In this document: positions 44,635-56,401 of the stretch, piece by piece
Position numbering within the stretch: the stretch's first letter is position 1
Layout: the number at the start of each line of letters is the position of its first letter
Assembly: GCF_003260125.1 (NCBI RefSeq)
Contig: NZ_QHKO01000013.1
Coordinates: 1-64,000 of the forward strand
Direction: 5' to 3'
Length of the DNA: 64,000 nucleotides
From: Lujinxingia litoralis
GTDB taxonomy: Bacteria; Myxococcota_A; Bradymonadia; Bradymonadales; Bradymonadaceae
Translations under genes and position numbers: made by a program
The notes under the pieces: generated by a model
What the model saw: only the letters and a program-made list of their open reading frames with translations
Told to the model about the DNA's origin: nothing
The model's database searches: none

Positions 44635-47192
44635 CGAAGGTCCAGCACCCGACTGGCATTCTTATAGCGCACCCGAAATCCCCGAAAGCGCGGCAGCACA
44701 CTGGCCTTGGGATCCGCGGCGCGCGCACTCTTCTTATCCATCGGAGTCATCGTCACCCGCTGCGCCAGCGCCGAAACCCGGCAGTGATACCGAAAGCCCA
44801 GATACTCCCAAACCCGGGGAAACTCCTCGCGCAAGGGCTCAAGATCGAAGCGATGAATCTGCAGCTCATCCTCAAGCTCCGGTCGCAGATCCCCGGGCTC
44901 CACCAGCAGCAGATCCCCCTCCCGCTCCACCCCCAGCTGCCGGAGACGCTCCCGAAGATAGTCCTGCGGCGGCGCAGGCCCCTGGCGCCCCTCCCAGCTG
45001 CGATCGATCTCGGGCCAGTCCGCCAGCACGCCCCAGATATGCAAGTCGTCGAGCACCATCTCCCCGGCCGGCTTCATCATCCGACCTTCCAGAATCGCCG
45101 CCGCGGCCGCCTCCCAGAGTTCCTCTCCCTGCAAGGCCTCCTCCCGACTGCTCAAAACAACACCGGCCAACTCGCGCTGCACCTGAGCCCGAACAAAAGG
45201 CGCCCCGCCACGCTCCCCGGCACGCACCTCCCCCACCTGCCGCTGCCCCACCCCGGCGTCCACCAGATCCTGATACGTACAAGGAAGCACCATCTTGCCC
45301 GAGCCCCGCACCCCGGTGCCGTCATCGCCGATCCAGAAGGTATCCAGAATCACCCCGGCCACCGGGTCCGGCGGCGACTCCTGCCCCTGGCCCAGCCCCG
45401 GGCTCTCAAAGGGCCAGACCACCAGCTCGATCTCACCATTGCCCCAGGGCTCCGCCTTCCCCCGAGCCCCCCGCCCCTTGATACGACGCTTGAGCGCACG
45501 CTTGCGCACCACAAAGGCCGACTCCTCAATCCGGGTCAGCGCATAGCGCACCAGCTCCTGCGACGACGCCAGGTCCGGGTCCCCCACCGGCTCCAAACGC
45601 TTGACCCCGAGGCGCTCGCGCAACGATCGGGCAACCTGCCGCGTCTCCTGCACCGCCGCCGCGTGCAGCCCGTGGCGACGATTGTCCCCGCGCCGCAGCG
45701 TCACCAGCTGCAGACTCACCTCATCGCCCACCCCCTCAAAGAGCTCCCGGCGCTGCTCCCGCACCTCCTGGCGCCTCGCCCCCAACAGATGCTCGGGCAA
45801 CAAGAGATCGCGACCGCGCTGCAGAATCGCCACCAGGTCGCAGAGCGTCGCGGCCAGCGCCTCCGGAGGGTCGATCAACAGACGCCCCTCAGCACCCGAC
45901 ACCGGCATCGCCGCCAGCTGATGCCCCAGCTCGGTGAGCCTACCCTCCGCCGTCAGCGCACCGGCGCGCCGCAGACGAGCGCGCGCCGTCTCCACCGCAA
46001 ACTCCGGCGGCGGCGAAATCCAGGGGGCTCCCAATAGCTCCGGCCCCTCCAGCCCTACCGAGGCCGCAGCGAGCAACACATCATCGAGCTCGATACGCTC
46101 GATTTCCGGAGCGGCGTGCTCACGAGCCTGATAGCGCGCGCTCCACAACCTCACACAACGCCCCGCCCGCACACGCCCGGCTCGTCCCGCCCGCTGATCC
46201 ATCGACGCCTCAGCTACCGGCACCAGCGCCAGCGCCGAACGCCCGCCCCGATGCACTCGCATCCGCGCCAGCCCACCGTCGAGCACCAGCGTCACCCCCG
46301 GCAACGTCACCGACGTCTCCGCCACATTGGTCGCCAGAAACACCCGCCGCCGCGGCGCCGACGCCTTAAACGCCCGCTGCAGCTGCTCCACCGGCAGCCC
46401 CCCGTGCACCGGCACAAGCTCCAGCTCGTGCTCACGCGCCAACCCTTGAAGGGCATCTTCCGCCGCCTGAATCTCCCGCTTCCCCGGGAGAAACACCAGC
46501 ACATCCCCCCCGTCGTCACCTTCTGCCCCGAGCCGACGCACCAACGCATCGCGAACCCGGGCAGCTAACCCCTCCCCCGTGGGCGCCGGCACATCCTCCG
46601 CGTAGCAAATCTCCACCGGGTAGGTGCGCCCCGAGGCCTGATGCACCCGGGCGTCGATGCCGGCGGCAATCTCCCGGGCGTCCACCGTCGCCGAAGTCAG
46701 CACCACCTGCCCTTCAAAACGCCCCTGGGCCTGCGCGCGCAGCAGAGCCGCGCAAAGCACATCGACCTCCCAGCCCCGCTCATGAAACTCGTCGATCAGC
46801 ACCGCCCCAAAACGCTCGCGCTCCCCATCACGCTCACGAAGCATCCGGAGCGCGATGCCCGTCGTCGCAAAGAGCACCCGGGTCTCCGGACTGCTGCGAT
46901 CGTCAAAGCGCACCCGATACCCCACCGACGCCCCGACCTTCTCCCCGCGCTGCTCCGCCAGAAACCCCGCCAACGAGCGACACGCCACCCGCCGCGGCTC
47001 CACTACCAACACCGCCTTGCCCGTATGCTCGGCCAGCCACAAGGGCAGCCGGGTCGACTTCCCCGACCCGGTGGGCGCTGTCAAAATATGGCGCGAATGC
47101 TCCCCCAACGCCTCCAAAAACGCATCGCGAATCTCATCGACCGGCAAGTGCAAAACTCCTCCTGAAGTCGGGTCCTCAAGCCCTCCCCTCAT
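44631..47192 (-). CDS. hrpB: HrpB-type DEAH/RHA ATP-dependent helicase
   Basis: About 853 residues. Motif I reads TAPTGSGKSTRLPL, Ia EPRRVACRSLA, motif II LIDEFHER (DEFH rather than DEAH), motif III LTSATVDA and motif VI MDQRAGRAGRVRAGRCVRLW. It is slightly longer than E. coli HrpB. HrpB is a putative RNA helicase with no defined role. The ATG at 47192 has GGGAGG almost directly upstream, so TTG codons just inside, after GGAGGAG, remain possible starts. It follows the ABC exporter gene after 51 bases, on the same strand. Confidence 0.85.
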   Translation of the reverse strand: MRGGLEDPTSGGVLHLPVDEIRDAFLEALGEHSRHILTAPTGSGKSTRLPLWLAEHTGKAVLVVEPRRVACRSLAGFLAEQRGEKVGASVGYRVRFDDRSSPETRVLFATTGIALRMLRERDGERERFGAVLIDEFHERGWEVDVLCAALLRAQAQGRFEGQVVLTSATVDAREIAAGIDARVHQASGRTYPVEICYAEDVPAPTGEGLAARVRDALVRRLGAEGDDGGDVLVFLPGKREIQAAEDALQGLAREHELELVPVHGGLPVEQLQRAFKASAPRRRVFLATNVAETSVTLPGVTLVLDGGLARMRVHRGGRSALALVPVAEASMDQRAGRAGRVRAGRCVRLWSARYQAREHAAPEIERIELDDVLLAAASVGLEGPELLGAPWISPPPEFAVETARARLRRAGALTAEGRLTELGHQLAAMPVSGAEGRLLIDPPEALAATLCDLVAILQRGRDLLLPEHLLGARRQEVREQRRELFEGVGDEVSLQLVTLRRGDNRRHGLHAAAVQETRQVARSLRERLGVKRLEPVGDPDLASSQELVRYALTRIEESAFVVRKRALKRRIKGRGARGKAEPWGNGEIELVVWPFESPGLGQGQESPPDPVAGVILDTFWIGDDGTGVRGSGKMVLPCTYQDLVDAGVGQRQVGEVRAGERGGAPFVRAQVQRELAGVVLSSREEALQGEELWEAAAAAILEGRMMKPAGEMVLDDLHIWGVLADWPEIDRSWEGRQGPAPPQDYLRERLRQLGVEREGDLLLVEPGDLRPELEDELQIHRFDLEPLREEFPRVWEYLGFRYHCRVSALAQRVTMTPMDKKSARAADPKASVLPRFRGFRVRYKNASRVLDLR

Positions 47193-47243
47193 ACCTCCCG
47201 ACTCCCCCGGGCTCAACGCCCCCCTTTCAACTCCCCAACCCAA

Positions 47244-49070
47244 TCAACGGTACCCCTCGGCCTGCAGCAAAAAGAGCCGCGCGTAGGTTCCCCCCTCTTT
47301 CATCAACGCCTCGTGGCTGCCCAGCTCACTGACCTGCCCCTGGCTGAGTACCGCAATACGGTCGGCCATGCGCACCGTCGAGAACCGATGCGAAATCAAT
47401 ATCGCCATCTGCTTCTCAGTCAGCTCCCGAATCCGATCAAAGACCTCCGCCTCGGCCCGGGCATCCATCGCCGAGGTCGGCTCATCAAACACCAGAATAT
47501 CGCTGCCGGTACGCATAAACGCCCGCGCCAGCGCCACCTTCTGCCATTGCCCCCCCGAGAGCTCGCGCCCGTCCTTAAACCACCTCCCCAGCTGGGTGTG
47601 GTAGCCCGCCGGCATCGACGTCACAAAGGTATCGGCCATCCCCTGCGCCGCGGCCCGCTCCCAGCGCACCTCGTCTTCAAGGTAGTCCACATCACCCACC
47701 CCGATGTTCTCCCCAACCTTGAACTGGTAGCGCACAAAATCCTGAAAAATCACCCCGATCCGACGATGCAACTCCGCAAGCCGCCAGTCCCGCAGATCCG
47801 TACCATCGAGCAAAATCCGCCCCCGGCTCGGCCGATACAAACGCGTCAGCAACTTGATCAACGTCGTCTTCCCCGAACCGTTCTCCCCCACCAACGCCAG
47901 CTTCTGCCCCGGCGGCAAATGCAGACTCAGCCCCCGCAGCGCGTACTCGTCCTGCCCCGGATACGCAAACCACACATCTTCAAATCGCAGCCCATCCCCA
48001 GGCTTATCCCCCACGCTTACCCCCTCATCCTCATCCTCCACCGGCTCTTCCAAAAGCTCATACAGAGTCGAGAGATACAGATTATCCTCATACATCCCCC
48101 CCACCGAATTCAGACTCGCCGAGACCGCCGACTGCCCCTGCTTAAAGAGCAACAGGTACATCGTCATATCCCCCAGCGTAATCGCTTCGTTCACCGTCTC
48201 GATCACCACCCACACATACGCCCCGTAAAACGCCCCGGTGCTCAAGAGCCCCAGCGCATAACCCCAGAATCCCCGGCGCAACGTCAGACTGCGATCTTCA
48301 CCAAAGACCTTCTCAAAAATCGCCCGGTAACGCTCGAGAAGCATCGGCCCCAACCCAAAGAGCTTGACCTCCTTGGCGTAGTCCTCCCTGGCGAGCACCG
48401 TCTCCAGGTACATCTGCTGACGAGCCTCCGGAGAACGCCAACGAAACAAGCGAAACGCCTCCCCGCTAAAACGCGTCTCCACCAGAAATGCCGGCAGCCC
48501 CGCCCCGAACAAAATCACCACCGCCCAGGGAGAGAGCTGCCACAGCAGCGCCGCCGCCCCCACCAACGTGATGGCGTTTTGCACCAGCGCAAACGTACGG
48601 TTGACCAGACTCAAGGGCCGCGACGACGCCTCCCGCCGAGCCCGGGTCAGCTTGTCGTAAAACTCGCTATCTTCGAACTGTGTCAGCGAGAGCTGGAGCG
48701 ACTTCTCCAGAATCAACGTGTTGACCCGGTGTCCCAGCAGCGCGCGCAGCAGACTCTGACACACCGTCAACCCCCGCTGCGCCCCGGCCATCACCACCAC
48801 CAGCGCCGCCTCCAACCCCACGTACATCAGCGCCAGCTCCCGATCGGCAACCGCCCCCGACCCGGCCGCCTGAACCACCTGATCCACAATCAGTTTGCCC
48901 ACGTACGCGATCGCCGCCGGCATCACCCCGGCCACCAGCGTGAGCACCCCCAGCAACACCGTCAGCTTTGCGCTGGTGGACCACACCAGGCGCAACGCCT
49001 CACCGCTGTAGCGAAAGACCCCCAGATAGCGTTCGCGCAACCCGACGTCCGCCGCCGGGCTCTCCACCAT
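47244..49070 (-). CDS. ABC exporter, fused permease-ATPase
   Basis: A 608-residue protein with six transmembrane helices in the first 330 residues and a C-terminal nucleotide-binding domain. ATPase motifs are GENGSGKTTLIKLL (Walker A), FQDFVRYQ (Q loop), LSGGQWQKVALARAF (signature), VFDEPTSAMDA (Walker B) and ISHRFSTV (H loop). All are intact, so it can function as a homodimer. The substrate is unknown. I chose the ATG at 49070 (AGGA five bases upstream) over the one at 49091. The HrpB-type gene lies downstream. Confidence 0.88.
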   Translation of the reverse strand: MVESPAADVGLRERYLGVFRYSGEALRLVWSTSAKLTVLLGVLTLVAGVMPAAIAYVGKLIVDQVVQAAGSGAVADRELALMYVGLEAALVVVMAGAQRGLTVCQSLLRALLGHRVNTLILEKSLQLSLTQFEDSEFYDKLTRARREASSRPLSLVNRTFALVQNAITLVGAAALLWQLSPWAVVILFGAGLPAFLVETRFSGEAFRLFRWRSPEARQQMYLETVLAREDYAKEVKLFGLGPMLLERYRAIFEKVFGEDRSLTLRRGFWGYALGLLSTGAFYGAYVWVVIETVNEAITLGDMTMYLLLFKQGQSAVSASLNSVGGMYEDNLYLSTLYELLEEPVEDEDEGVSVGDKPGDGLRFEDVWFAYPGQDEYALRGLSLHLPPGQKLALVGENGSGKTTLIKLLTRLYRPSRGRILLDGTDLRDWRLAELHRRIGVIFQDFVRYQFKVGENIGVGDVDYLEDEVRWERAAAQGMADTFVTSMPAGYHTQLGRWFKDGRELSGGQWQKVALARAFMRTGSDILVFDEPTSAMDARAEAEVFDRIRELTEKQMAILISHRFSTVRMADRIAVLSQGQVSELGSHEALMKEGGTYARLFLLQAEGYR

Positions 49071-49549
49071 AGAATGTCCTCGGGGGGCCATAACTCCTCA
49101 CGCGCTAAAACCGGCACTTCAAAAAAACGAACCAACCTCCCGCCCACTCTTCCCCCGAGACCCTCCTCACGTCCAGCTTCCTCCTCTCAAGGCCCGGGCG
49201 ATCGCCTCCCACGATCGAGTTACACCCATTTACAACGCAAATGCTGCGCAAACCCTTCTTTTCGGCGCAAATTTCACACACCTTCTCCCCCGCTGACCGA
49301 AACCCGCGGACTTATTGCACTTCTTCGCTCCGGAGACCTCGCAACCGTCCTCCATCACGCCGGACTTGGCGCGTTTCCGAGGCCTTTTGCGCCCCCCTCC
49401 GCGATTCCTTCCTTGCAAAGGTTCTTAACGATACCGGATAGTAGAAGGGCCAGAGTCAGGAACAACTCGATGTCGGCCCCTGGCAGGGCCGCGACGAAAG
49501 AAAGGCAGGGCGCCCATCAAGGGCGCGCTGTGTGTAGCTGGACGAATCT
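49071..49549. other. Divergent region between ABC exporter and hybrid kinase
   Basis: About 480 bases without a gene. Three direct copies of [A/G]CGCAAA lie at 49235-49241, 49246-49252 and 49265-49271, 11 and 19 bases apart, possibly a regulator cluster. No clear promoter boxes. Confidence 0.4.
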
Positions 49550-51637
<2,088 letters not shown>

Positions 51638-51686
51638 ACGCCGCAGGTTGACCCACCACCATCCAGGCATCGCGCAAGGAGTCGAC

Positions 51687-52451
51687 GTGAAGAAGCTGCT
51701 CAGCAAAGACGGTCGCACCATCGCCTACTCAGTCCACGGTGAAGGCCCCGAAGTTCTCGTCCTTGTGCACGGCTGGATGGCCTCCAGCGCGGTCTTCGAC
51801 CGCTTTCTTCCTCACCTCGACGCCTCCCGCTTTCGCATCATCGTCGTCGACCATCGCGGCGCCGGCGCCTCCTCCCCCTGCGCCAGCTACACGATCAACG
51901 ACTACGTCGAAGACCTCAAAGCGGTGCTCGACCACGCCGACGTCTCCTCCGTTGACCTGCTCGGCCACTCCATGGGCGGCCTCATCTCCCAGGTCTTCGC
52001 CGCCCGTTACCCCGAACGGATCAAAAAGCTCGCCCTGGTCTGCGCCGTCCCGGCCACCGGCATGGAGCTGCCCCCCGAGGCCCACGATCTCTTCCTGAGC
52101 GCCGGCCAGAACCGCGAGAAACTCGCTGCCATCCTGGGCATGGCCACCCTGGAGCTCTCCGAAGACGCCGCCGAAGTCATGCTCGACGACGCCATGACCA
52201 TCCCGGCCGAGTGCATCAAAGCCTCCTACCTCGCCTGGACCGGCGGCGGCTTCGAAGACGAACTCGCCAGCATCCAAGCCCCCACCCTGGTCGTGGGCAC
52301 CGATGACCCCTTCCTGCCCCCGGACTTCCTCAAAGCGGTGATGGTCGAGCCGATCGCCAACGCCTCCTTCGCCTACCTGCCCGGCCCCGGTCACTACCCC
52401 CAGGTCGAGCGCAGCGCCGAGCTGGCCGCCATCATCAACGCATTCTTCTGA
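51687..52451 (+). CDS. Alpha/beta-fold hydrolase (cytosolic)
   Basis: A 254-residue hydrolase of the alpha/beta fold. The oxyanion region reads VLVHGWMASSAVFD; the nucleophile elbow is GHSMGG. The acid is likely the Asp in VVGTDDPFLP, and the catalytic His lies in PGPGHYPQVE. No signal peptide. The start GTG at 51687 has AAGGAG five bases upstream. The neighbouring lipoprotein hydrolase at 52588 shares the HGWM, GHSMGG, DDPF and PG-GHY segments, so the pair arose by duplication. Substrate unknown; esters or lactones are usual. Confidence 0.85.
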   Translation: MKKLLSKDGRTIAYSVHGEGPEVLVLVHGWMASSAVFDRFLPHLDASRFRIIVVDHRGAGASSPCASYTINDYVEDLKAVLDHADVSSVDLLGHSMGGLISQVFAARYPERIKKLALVCAVPATGMELPPEAHDLFLSAGQNREKLAAILGMATLELSEDAAEVMLDDAMTIPAECIKASYLAWTGGGFEDELASIQAPTLVVGTDDPFLPPDFLKAVMVEPIANASFAYLPGPGHYPQVERSAELAAIINAFF

Positions 52452-52587
52452 GCACCACTCACCCCACCCTCAACCCGAGGTCTTATGGTCTGATCCGATG
52501 TACGTGCACTGTCGACGCCACCGCACACGCGGCGGGCGTCAACACCCCAAAGTAGATGTCGAATCGTTGTTTTAAGGAGTTAGGAAG

Positions 52588-53499
52588 ATGAAGAACACGA
52601 TGAAGATGGTAGCTCTCTCGTTGGTGGTGGGGATGGCAGGAATCGTCGGCTGTGGGGAACAGCCGGCACCGGACGACAACACCGGCGCGCTCACGCAGGC
52701 GCTGGGAGAAGACGCTCAGGTGCGCTATGCGCGTACAAAGGATCGCAAAGACATCGCTTACCGCGTGATCGGTGACGGAGAGCAGGACGTCGTCCTGGTC
52801 CACGGCTGGATGGTCTCCGGCGCGGTGTACGACAACCTCATCGAAGAGCTGGCCGGCCCCGATTACCGCCTGATCGTGCCCGACCTGCGCGGCAGCGGCC
52901 TCTCCAGCATGCCCAAGGGCGGCTACTCGCTGCGCAACTACATCAAAGACATCCAGGCCGTGGTCGACGACGCCGACGCCGACGACTTCATCCTGGCCGG
53001 TCACTCCATGGGCGGCGCCCTGGCCCAGCTCTACGCGGCCAGCTACGACGACGACCTCGAGGGCCTGATCCTGATGTCGCCGGTGCCCGCCTCCGGCTTC
53101 CCGCTGCCACAGGAAAGCTATGACCTCTTCGCGGCGGCGGCCTACGACACCTCCCTCCAGGAGCTGATCATCCAGATCTCCAGCGTCGATCTCCAGCCCG
53201 AAGACTTCGCCGCGATGGCCGACGACGCCGCCGGGGTCAAACCCGAGGCCATCCGCCAGGCGCTCGACGCCTGGACCGGCGCTGACTTCGCCGACAAGCT
53301 CCACAAGATCGACGTCGACACCCTGATCCTGGTCTCCGACGACCCCTTCATGAACCCGGCCCTCCTTCAGGCCGCCATCGGCGACCTGATCGACGACAGC
53401 GTGGTGGAGTACTTCCCCGGCAGCGGTCACTACCTCCTGGTCGAAGATCCCGCCTCCACCGCCGCGCACATTGACGCCTTCATCAGTGGGCTCGACTGA
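52588..53499 (+). CDS. Alpha/beta-fold hydrolase lipoprotein
   Basis: A 303-residue paralogue of the preceding gene with an added signal that ends in GIVGC (Cys near 22), so it is lipidated and faces outside the cytoplasm. Catalytic landmarks are VLVHGWMVSGAVYD, AGHSMGGAL, SDDPFMNP and PGSGHYLLVE. The two proteins would place the same chemistry on both sides of the membrane. An AAGGAG ribosome site lies upstream. A GU-wobble-containing terminator follows. Confidence 0.88.
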   Translation: MKNTMKMVALSLVVGMAGIVGCGEQPAPDDNTGALTQALGEDAQVRYARTKDRKDIAYRVIGDGEQDVVLVHGWMVSGAVYDNLIEELAGPDYRLIVPDLRGSGLSSMPKGGYSLRNYIKDIQAVVDDADADDFILAGHSMGGALAQLYAASYDDDLEGLILMSPVPASGFPLPQESYDLFAAAAYDTSLQELIIQISSVDLQPEDFAAMADDAAGVKPEAIRQALDAWTGADFADKLHKIDVDTLILVSDDPFMNPALLQAAIGDLIDDSVVEYFPGSGHYLLVEDPASTAAHIDAFISGLD

Positions 53500-53557
53500 T
53501 CGCCACTCCTGCTGCATAATGCCGGCTCGGAGCCCTCTATTTGCTCCGGGCCGCTTT

Positions 53558-53598
53558 GCCCGGCCCGCGTAAAACGACTGTGGGTCGGGCGTTTTTTT
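53558..53598 (+). terminator. Rho-independent terminator after hydrolase lipoprotein
   Basis: An 11-bp stem with two G-U wobbles, GCCCGGCCCGC (53558-53568) and GTGGGTCGGGC (53580-53590), with an 11-base loop, then T7 at 53592-53598. Confidence 0.85.
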
Positions 53599-53628
53599 GT
53601 CTGCAAGATTGCGTTCAGGATCGGTCAG

Positions 53629-55101
53629 ATGAGCAGTTGGAAAAAGATCGCCGCGGTAATCGGCCTGGCCACCCTCTTCGGGGCCATCGCCGCGCTCGTT
53701 CAGGGAGCCAACCTCAGCGCCCTGCTTATCGGCGCCGGGGGACTGGCAGCCATCCTCTACACCCGCTCGGTACTCAACCCTTACGGCGAAGTCATCGACG
53801 CCATCGAGCGACTGGCCCAGGGCGATCTCACCCAGCCTCGTCTCACCGTGACCCTCGGCGGAGAAATCGGCCGCATGGCCACCGCCGTCAACCAGCTCCT
53901 CACCCAGCTGCGCATGCTCAGCGAAGAGGCCACCGAACTGGCCAACGGCTACATCGGCGTGCGCCAGCTCCAGAGCAAGGTCCTGGAGACCGGACAACTC
54001 TCCGCCGTCGACCTCCCCTCCAGCTCCAGCCAGGGCGATCTCAACCGCAGCTTCGCCCAGCTCACCAACCAGCTGCGACGCCTCACCGTCAAAGCTTACA
54101 TCATCGCCAACGACCAGCTCTTTAACCCGGCCCTCGACGAGGAGCTCCCCGGCGAGCTCGGCGACGCCTTCGGCATGATGGTCCGCAACCTGCGCAACCT
54201 GGCCGGACGCGCCGGCGAGATCGCCCGCGGCGACCTCACCAGCCAGGTCGAGGGGGACGGCGATCTGACCAACGTGTTCAACGAAATGGTCACCGGCCTG
54301 CGCGAGGTTGTCGAAGAGATCATGCGCAGCGCCCTGCACGTGGCCACCTCCACCGAGGAGATGCTCCAGGTCCTCCACCAGCACGAGAACTCCGCCCAGC
54401 ACCAGGCCGCCAAGATCCGCCAGACCCAGCTCACCGTCGAGGGCCTCTTCAACTCCTCCGACGCCATCGCCGACAGCGCCCGACAGGTCTCCCGCGCCGC
54501 CGAGGACACCTGCCAGAAAAACCGCCAGATCGGCGCCCACATCCAGGAACTCAACCAGCACAGCGAGCGCATCTCCGAGATCCTCAAGCTGATCAAAGAC
54601 ATCGCCGACCGCTCCGACCTCCTGGCACTCAACGCCAGCCTGGAAGGCGCCCGCGCCGGCGAAGCCGGCAAGGGCTTCGCCCTGGTCGCCAACGAAATGC
54701 GCCGCCTGGCCGAAAACACCATGGAGTCGGTCGGCGCGATCAAGAGCCTGGTCGGCGACATCCAGGACTCCGCCCGCACCACCGCCGTGGCCTGCCAGGA
54801 GGGTCTGGACCGCTCCGAAGAAACCACCGAGGTCGCCACAAAGATCAAAGTGGTCACCCAGGATCAGCGCGAAAACACCGGCGAGGTCAACCGCGCCATG
54901 GAAGACCTCTCCCGCCTGGTTACCAACTCCGTGGCCGGCATCCGCCAGGTCACCGTCACCGCCTCCGAACTCGCCACCCTTTCAGAATCCCTGCGTGAAA
55001 TGGTAGAGCGCTTTGACGTAGGCGAACGACATGGCGTGGAGCCCTGGCAACTTCAGCAGCGTGACTCGGCCCTCGACATCCATCCCGCCCACGGAGCATG
55101 A
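53629..55101 (+). CDS. Methyl-accepting chemotaxis-type protein
   Basis: A 490-residue protein. Two short N-terminal membrane segments (about 8-25 and 28-45) with almost no periplasmic loop lead into HAMP-like segments: VIDAIERLAQGDLTQ near 55-70, and a second, AGEIARGDLTSQ, near 195. The cytoplasmic coiled coil has the hairpin tip IADRSDLLALNASLEGARAGEAGKGFALVANEMRRLA in pieces, close to the MCP consensus (QTNLLALNAAIEAARAGE changed slightly). It likely senses an intracellular or membrane signal. No CheA/CheW genes are in the window. A response regulator gene follows. Confidence 0.88.
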   Translation: MSSWKKIAAVIGLATLFGAIAALVQGANLSALLIGAGGLAAILYTRSVLNPYGEVIDAIERLAQGDLTQPRLTVTLGGEIGRMATAVNQLLTQLRMLSEEATELANGYIGVRQLQSKVLETGQLSAVDLPSSSSQGDLNRSFAQLTNQLRRLTVKAYIIANDQLFNPALDEELPGELGDAFGMMVRNLRNLAGRAGEIARGDLTSQVEGDGDLTNVFNEMVTGLREVVEEIMRSALHVATSTEEMLQVLHQHENSAQHQAAKIRQTQLTVEGLFNSSDAIADSARQVSRAAEDTCQKNRQIGAHIQELNQHSERISEILKLIKDIADRSDLLALNASLEGARAGEAGKGFALVANEMRRLAENTMESVGAIKSLVGDIQDSARTTAVACQEGLDRSEETTEVATKIKVVTQDQRENTGEVNRAMEDLSRLVTNSVAGIRQVTVTASELATLSESLREMVERFDVGERHGVEPWQLQQRDSALDIHPAHGA

Positions 55102-55206
55102 CCCCCCGGGAGTGGAACAAACTTGCGCCCACGCGCGTCCTGTACACAATGCTATCCATCAACGTCTCCCAAAAAGCATCCACCACCAGGCAGTGAGAGT
55201 ATCAGC

Positions 55207-55572
55207 ATGGCGAAGATCCTCCTTGTAGAAGACAATGAAATGAACCGCGACATGTTGGCGCGTCGCCTCCAGCGCCGCGGCTTCACCGTGGCCGTGGCCA
55301 CCGACGGTCAAGAGGCGGTGAACATGAGCCGCAGCGAGTCGCCCGACCTGATCCTCATGGACCTGAGCCTCCCGGTGATGGACGGCTGGGAAGCCACTCG
55401 CCAGATCAAGGCCCACACCCCCACCGCCAAGATCCCCCTGATCGCCCTGACCGCGCACGCGCTGGAAAGCGATCGCACCAAGGCCCTGGACATCGGCTGC
55501 GACGACTTCGAAACCAAGCCCGTCGACATCGAGCGCCTCCTCGGCAAGATGAATGCGTTTCTCGAAGGCTAA
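55207..55572 (+). CDS. Single-domain response regulator (DivK/CheY-like)
   Basis: A 121-residue receiver domain only. It has the acidic pocket VEDNEMNR, the phosphoacceptor LILMDLSLPVMDGWEA (Asp near 53), LIALTAHAL with the conserved Thr/Ala, and FETKPVD with the conserved Lys. The ATG at 55207 is chosen because the receiver starts at once with AKILLVEDN. It lies 105 bases after the MCP-type gene and could serve it or the hybrid kinases as phosphorelay partner. A terminator follows. Confidence 0.93.
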   Translation: MAKILLVEDNEMNRDMLARRLQRRGFTVAVATDGQEAVNMSRSESPDLILMDLSLPVMDGWEATRQIKAHTPTAKIPLIALTAHALESDRTKALDIGCDDFETKPVDIERLLGKMNAFLEG

Positions 55573-55598
55573 GGCCCCCGCCTGACCTCGATAGCATC

Positions 55599-55632
55599 AG
55601 CGCCCTCCGCCCCGCGGTCGGCGCTTTTTTTT
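55599..55632 (+). terminator. Rho-independent terminator after response regulator
   Basis: Stem AGCGCC/GGCGCT (55599-55604 with 55620-55625), inner loop partly pairing, followed by eight T residues. Confidence 0.85.
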
Positions 55633-55698
55633 CGTGGCATCCTTATCCGCCGCTGCTTCTTTATAGACTGACTTCCCTCTTTCTTAGCGGAGCCCCTT

Positions 55699-56271
55699 AT
55701 GTCCCGACACACGATCCTCAACGCCACCGCCGCGCTCCTCCTCACCGGGGCGCTCGTCGCCTGCGCCACCCCCAACGCCGAGACCGGCACCGCGCAATCC
55801 GAACTCACCCTGATCCACCTGACCACCGCCCCCACCGACGATGGCCAGCTGCTGTTGCGCCTGGAGAACACCGCCCGACGCCCCCTCAAAGCCAACCTCT
55901 GCCACGCCGAGCTTCACCAGCAGCTCGACCAGCAGTGGGAGCCCTCCGAGCAGGAGCTGACCTGGTTCTGCGAAGACGCCTACGTCATCGTCAACCCCGG
56001 CGGCGTGCGCGAGGCCCGCTTTGACGCCTCCGCACTCCAGCCCGGCCGCTACCGCTTCACCACCTCCATCGAGATGCCCGTGGGCCTGGACTTCAAGAAA
56101 CTCACCTCCTCGGCCTTCGACATCGTCGCGCTCAACGCCCCCACCAGCTCCGACGACGTACCCACCGACGAGAGTACCCCCGGCGGCGAGGAAGCCCCGG
56201 AAGACGAGCCCCCCACCGACGCCGCGCCGGTCGAGGAAGGCGCCCCTGCCGACCAGGCCCCCACCCCTTAA
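55699..56271 (+). CDS. Hypothetical lipoprotein
   Basis: A 190-residue protein. The signal ends in LVAC (Cys near 22). The body is a predicted beta-sandwich with LLLRLENTARRPLKANLCHA, NPGGVREARFD and LQPGRYRF, like an Ig-type or intracellular-proteinase-inhibitor fold. An acidic Pro/Glu/Ala tail of about 45 residues closes it. It matches no named family by eye. A C6G/CG6 hairpin at 56290-56309 follows but lacks a T tract. Confidence 0.7.
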   Translation: MSRHTILNATAALLLTGALVACATPNAETGTAQSELTLIHLTTAPTDDGQLLLRLENTARRPLKANLCHAELHQQLDQQWEPSEQELTWFCEDAYVIVNPGGVREARFDASALQPGRYRFTTSIEMPVGLDFKKLTSSAFDIVALNAPTSSDDVPTDESTPGGEEAPEDEPPTDAAPVEEGAPADQAPTP

Positions 56272-56401
56272 GCCCACCTCAGCGCACCGCCCCCCGGCTG
56301 GTCGGGGGGCCGGTGGTGGGTAGCTTTGACTCATACGACGAAGACGCCGGGGGGCGATCCCTGACCTCCGGCCAGTCCCCTGCAGCGGTCGGGAGGTCGT
56401 C

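Noticed and set aside
52500..52560. Terminator-like hairpin GACGCC/GGCGTC before the hydrolase lipoprotein
   Set aside because: The stem is short and imperfect and no T tract follows.
52483..54561. A 692-codon minus-strand frame across the hydrolase and MCP genes
   Set aside because: It is antisense to two well-supported genes and to a terminator, and has low-complexity Gly/Val/Asp composition typical of shadows.
56290..56309. C6G/CG6 hairpin after the 55699 lipoprotein as a terminator
   Set aside because: No T tract follows; in such GC-rich DNA the pairing may be chance.
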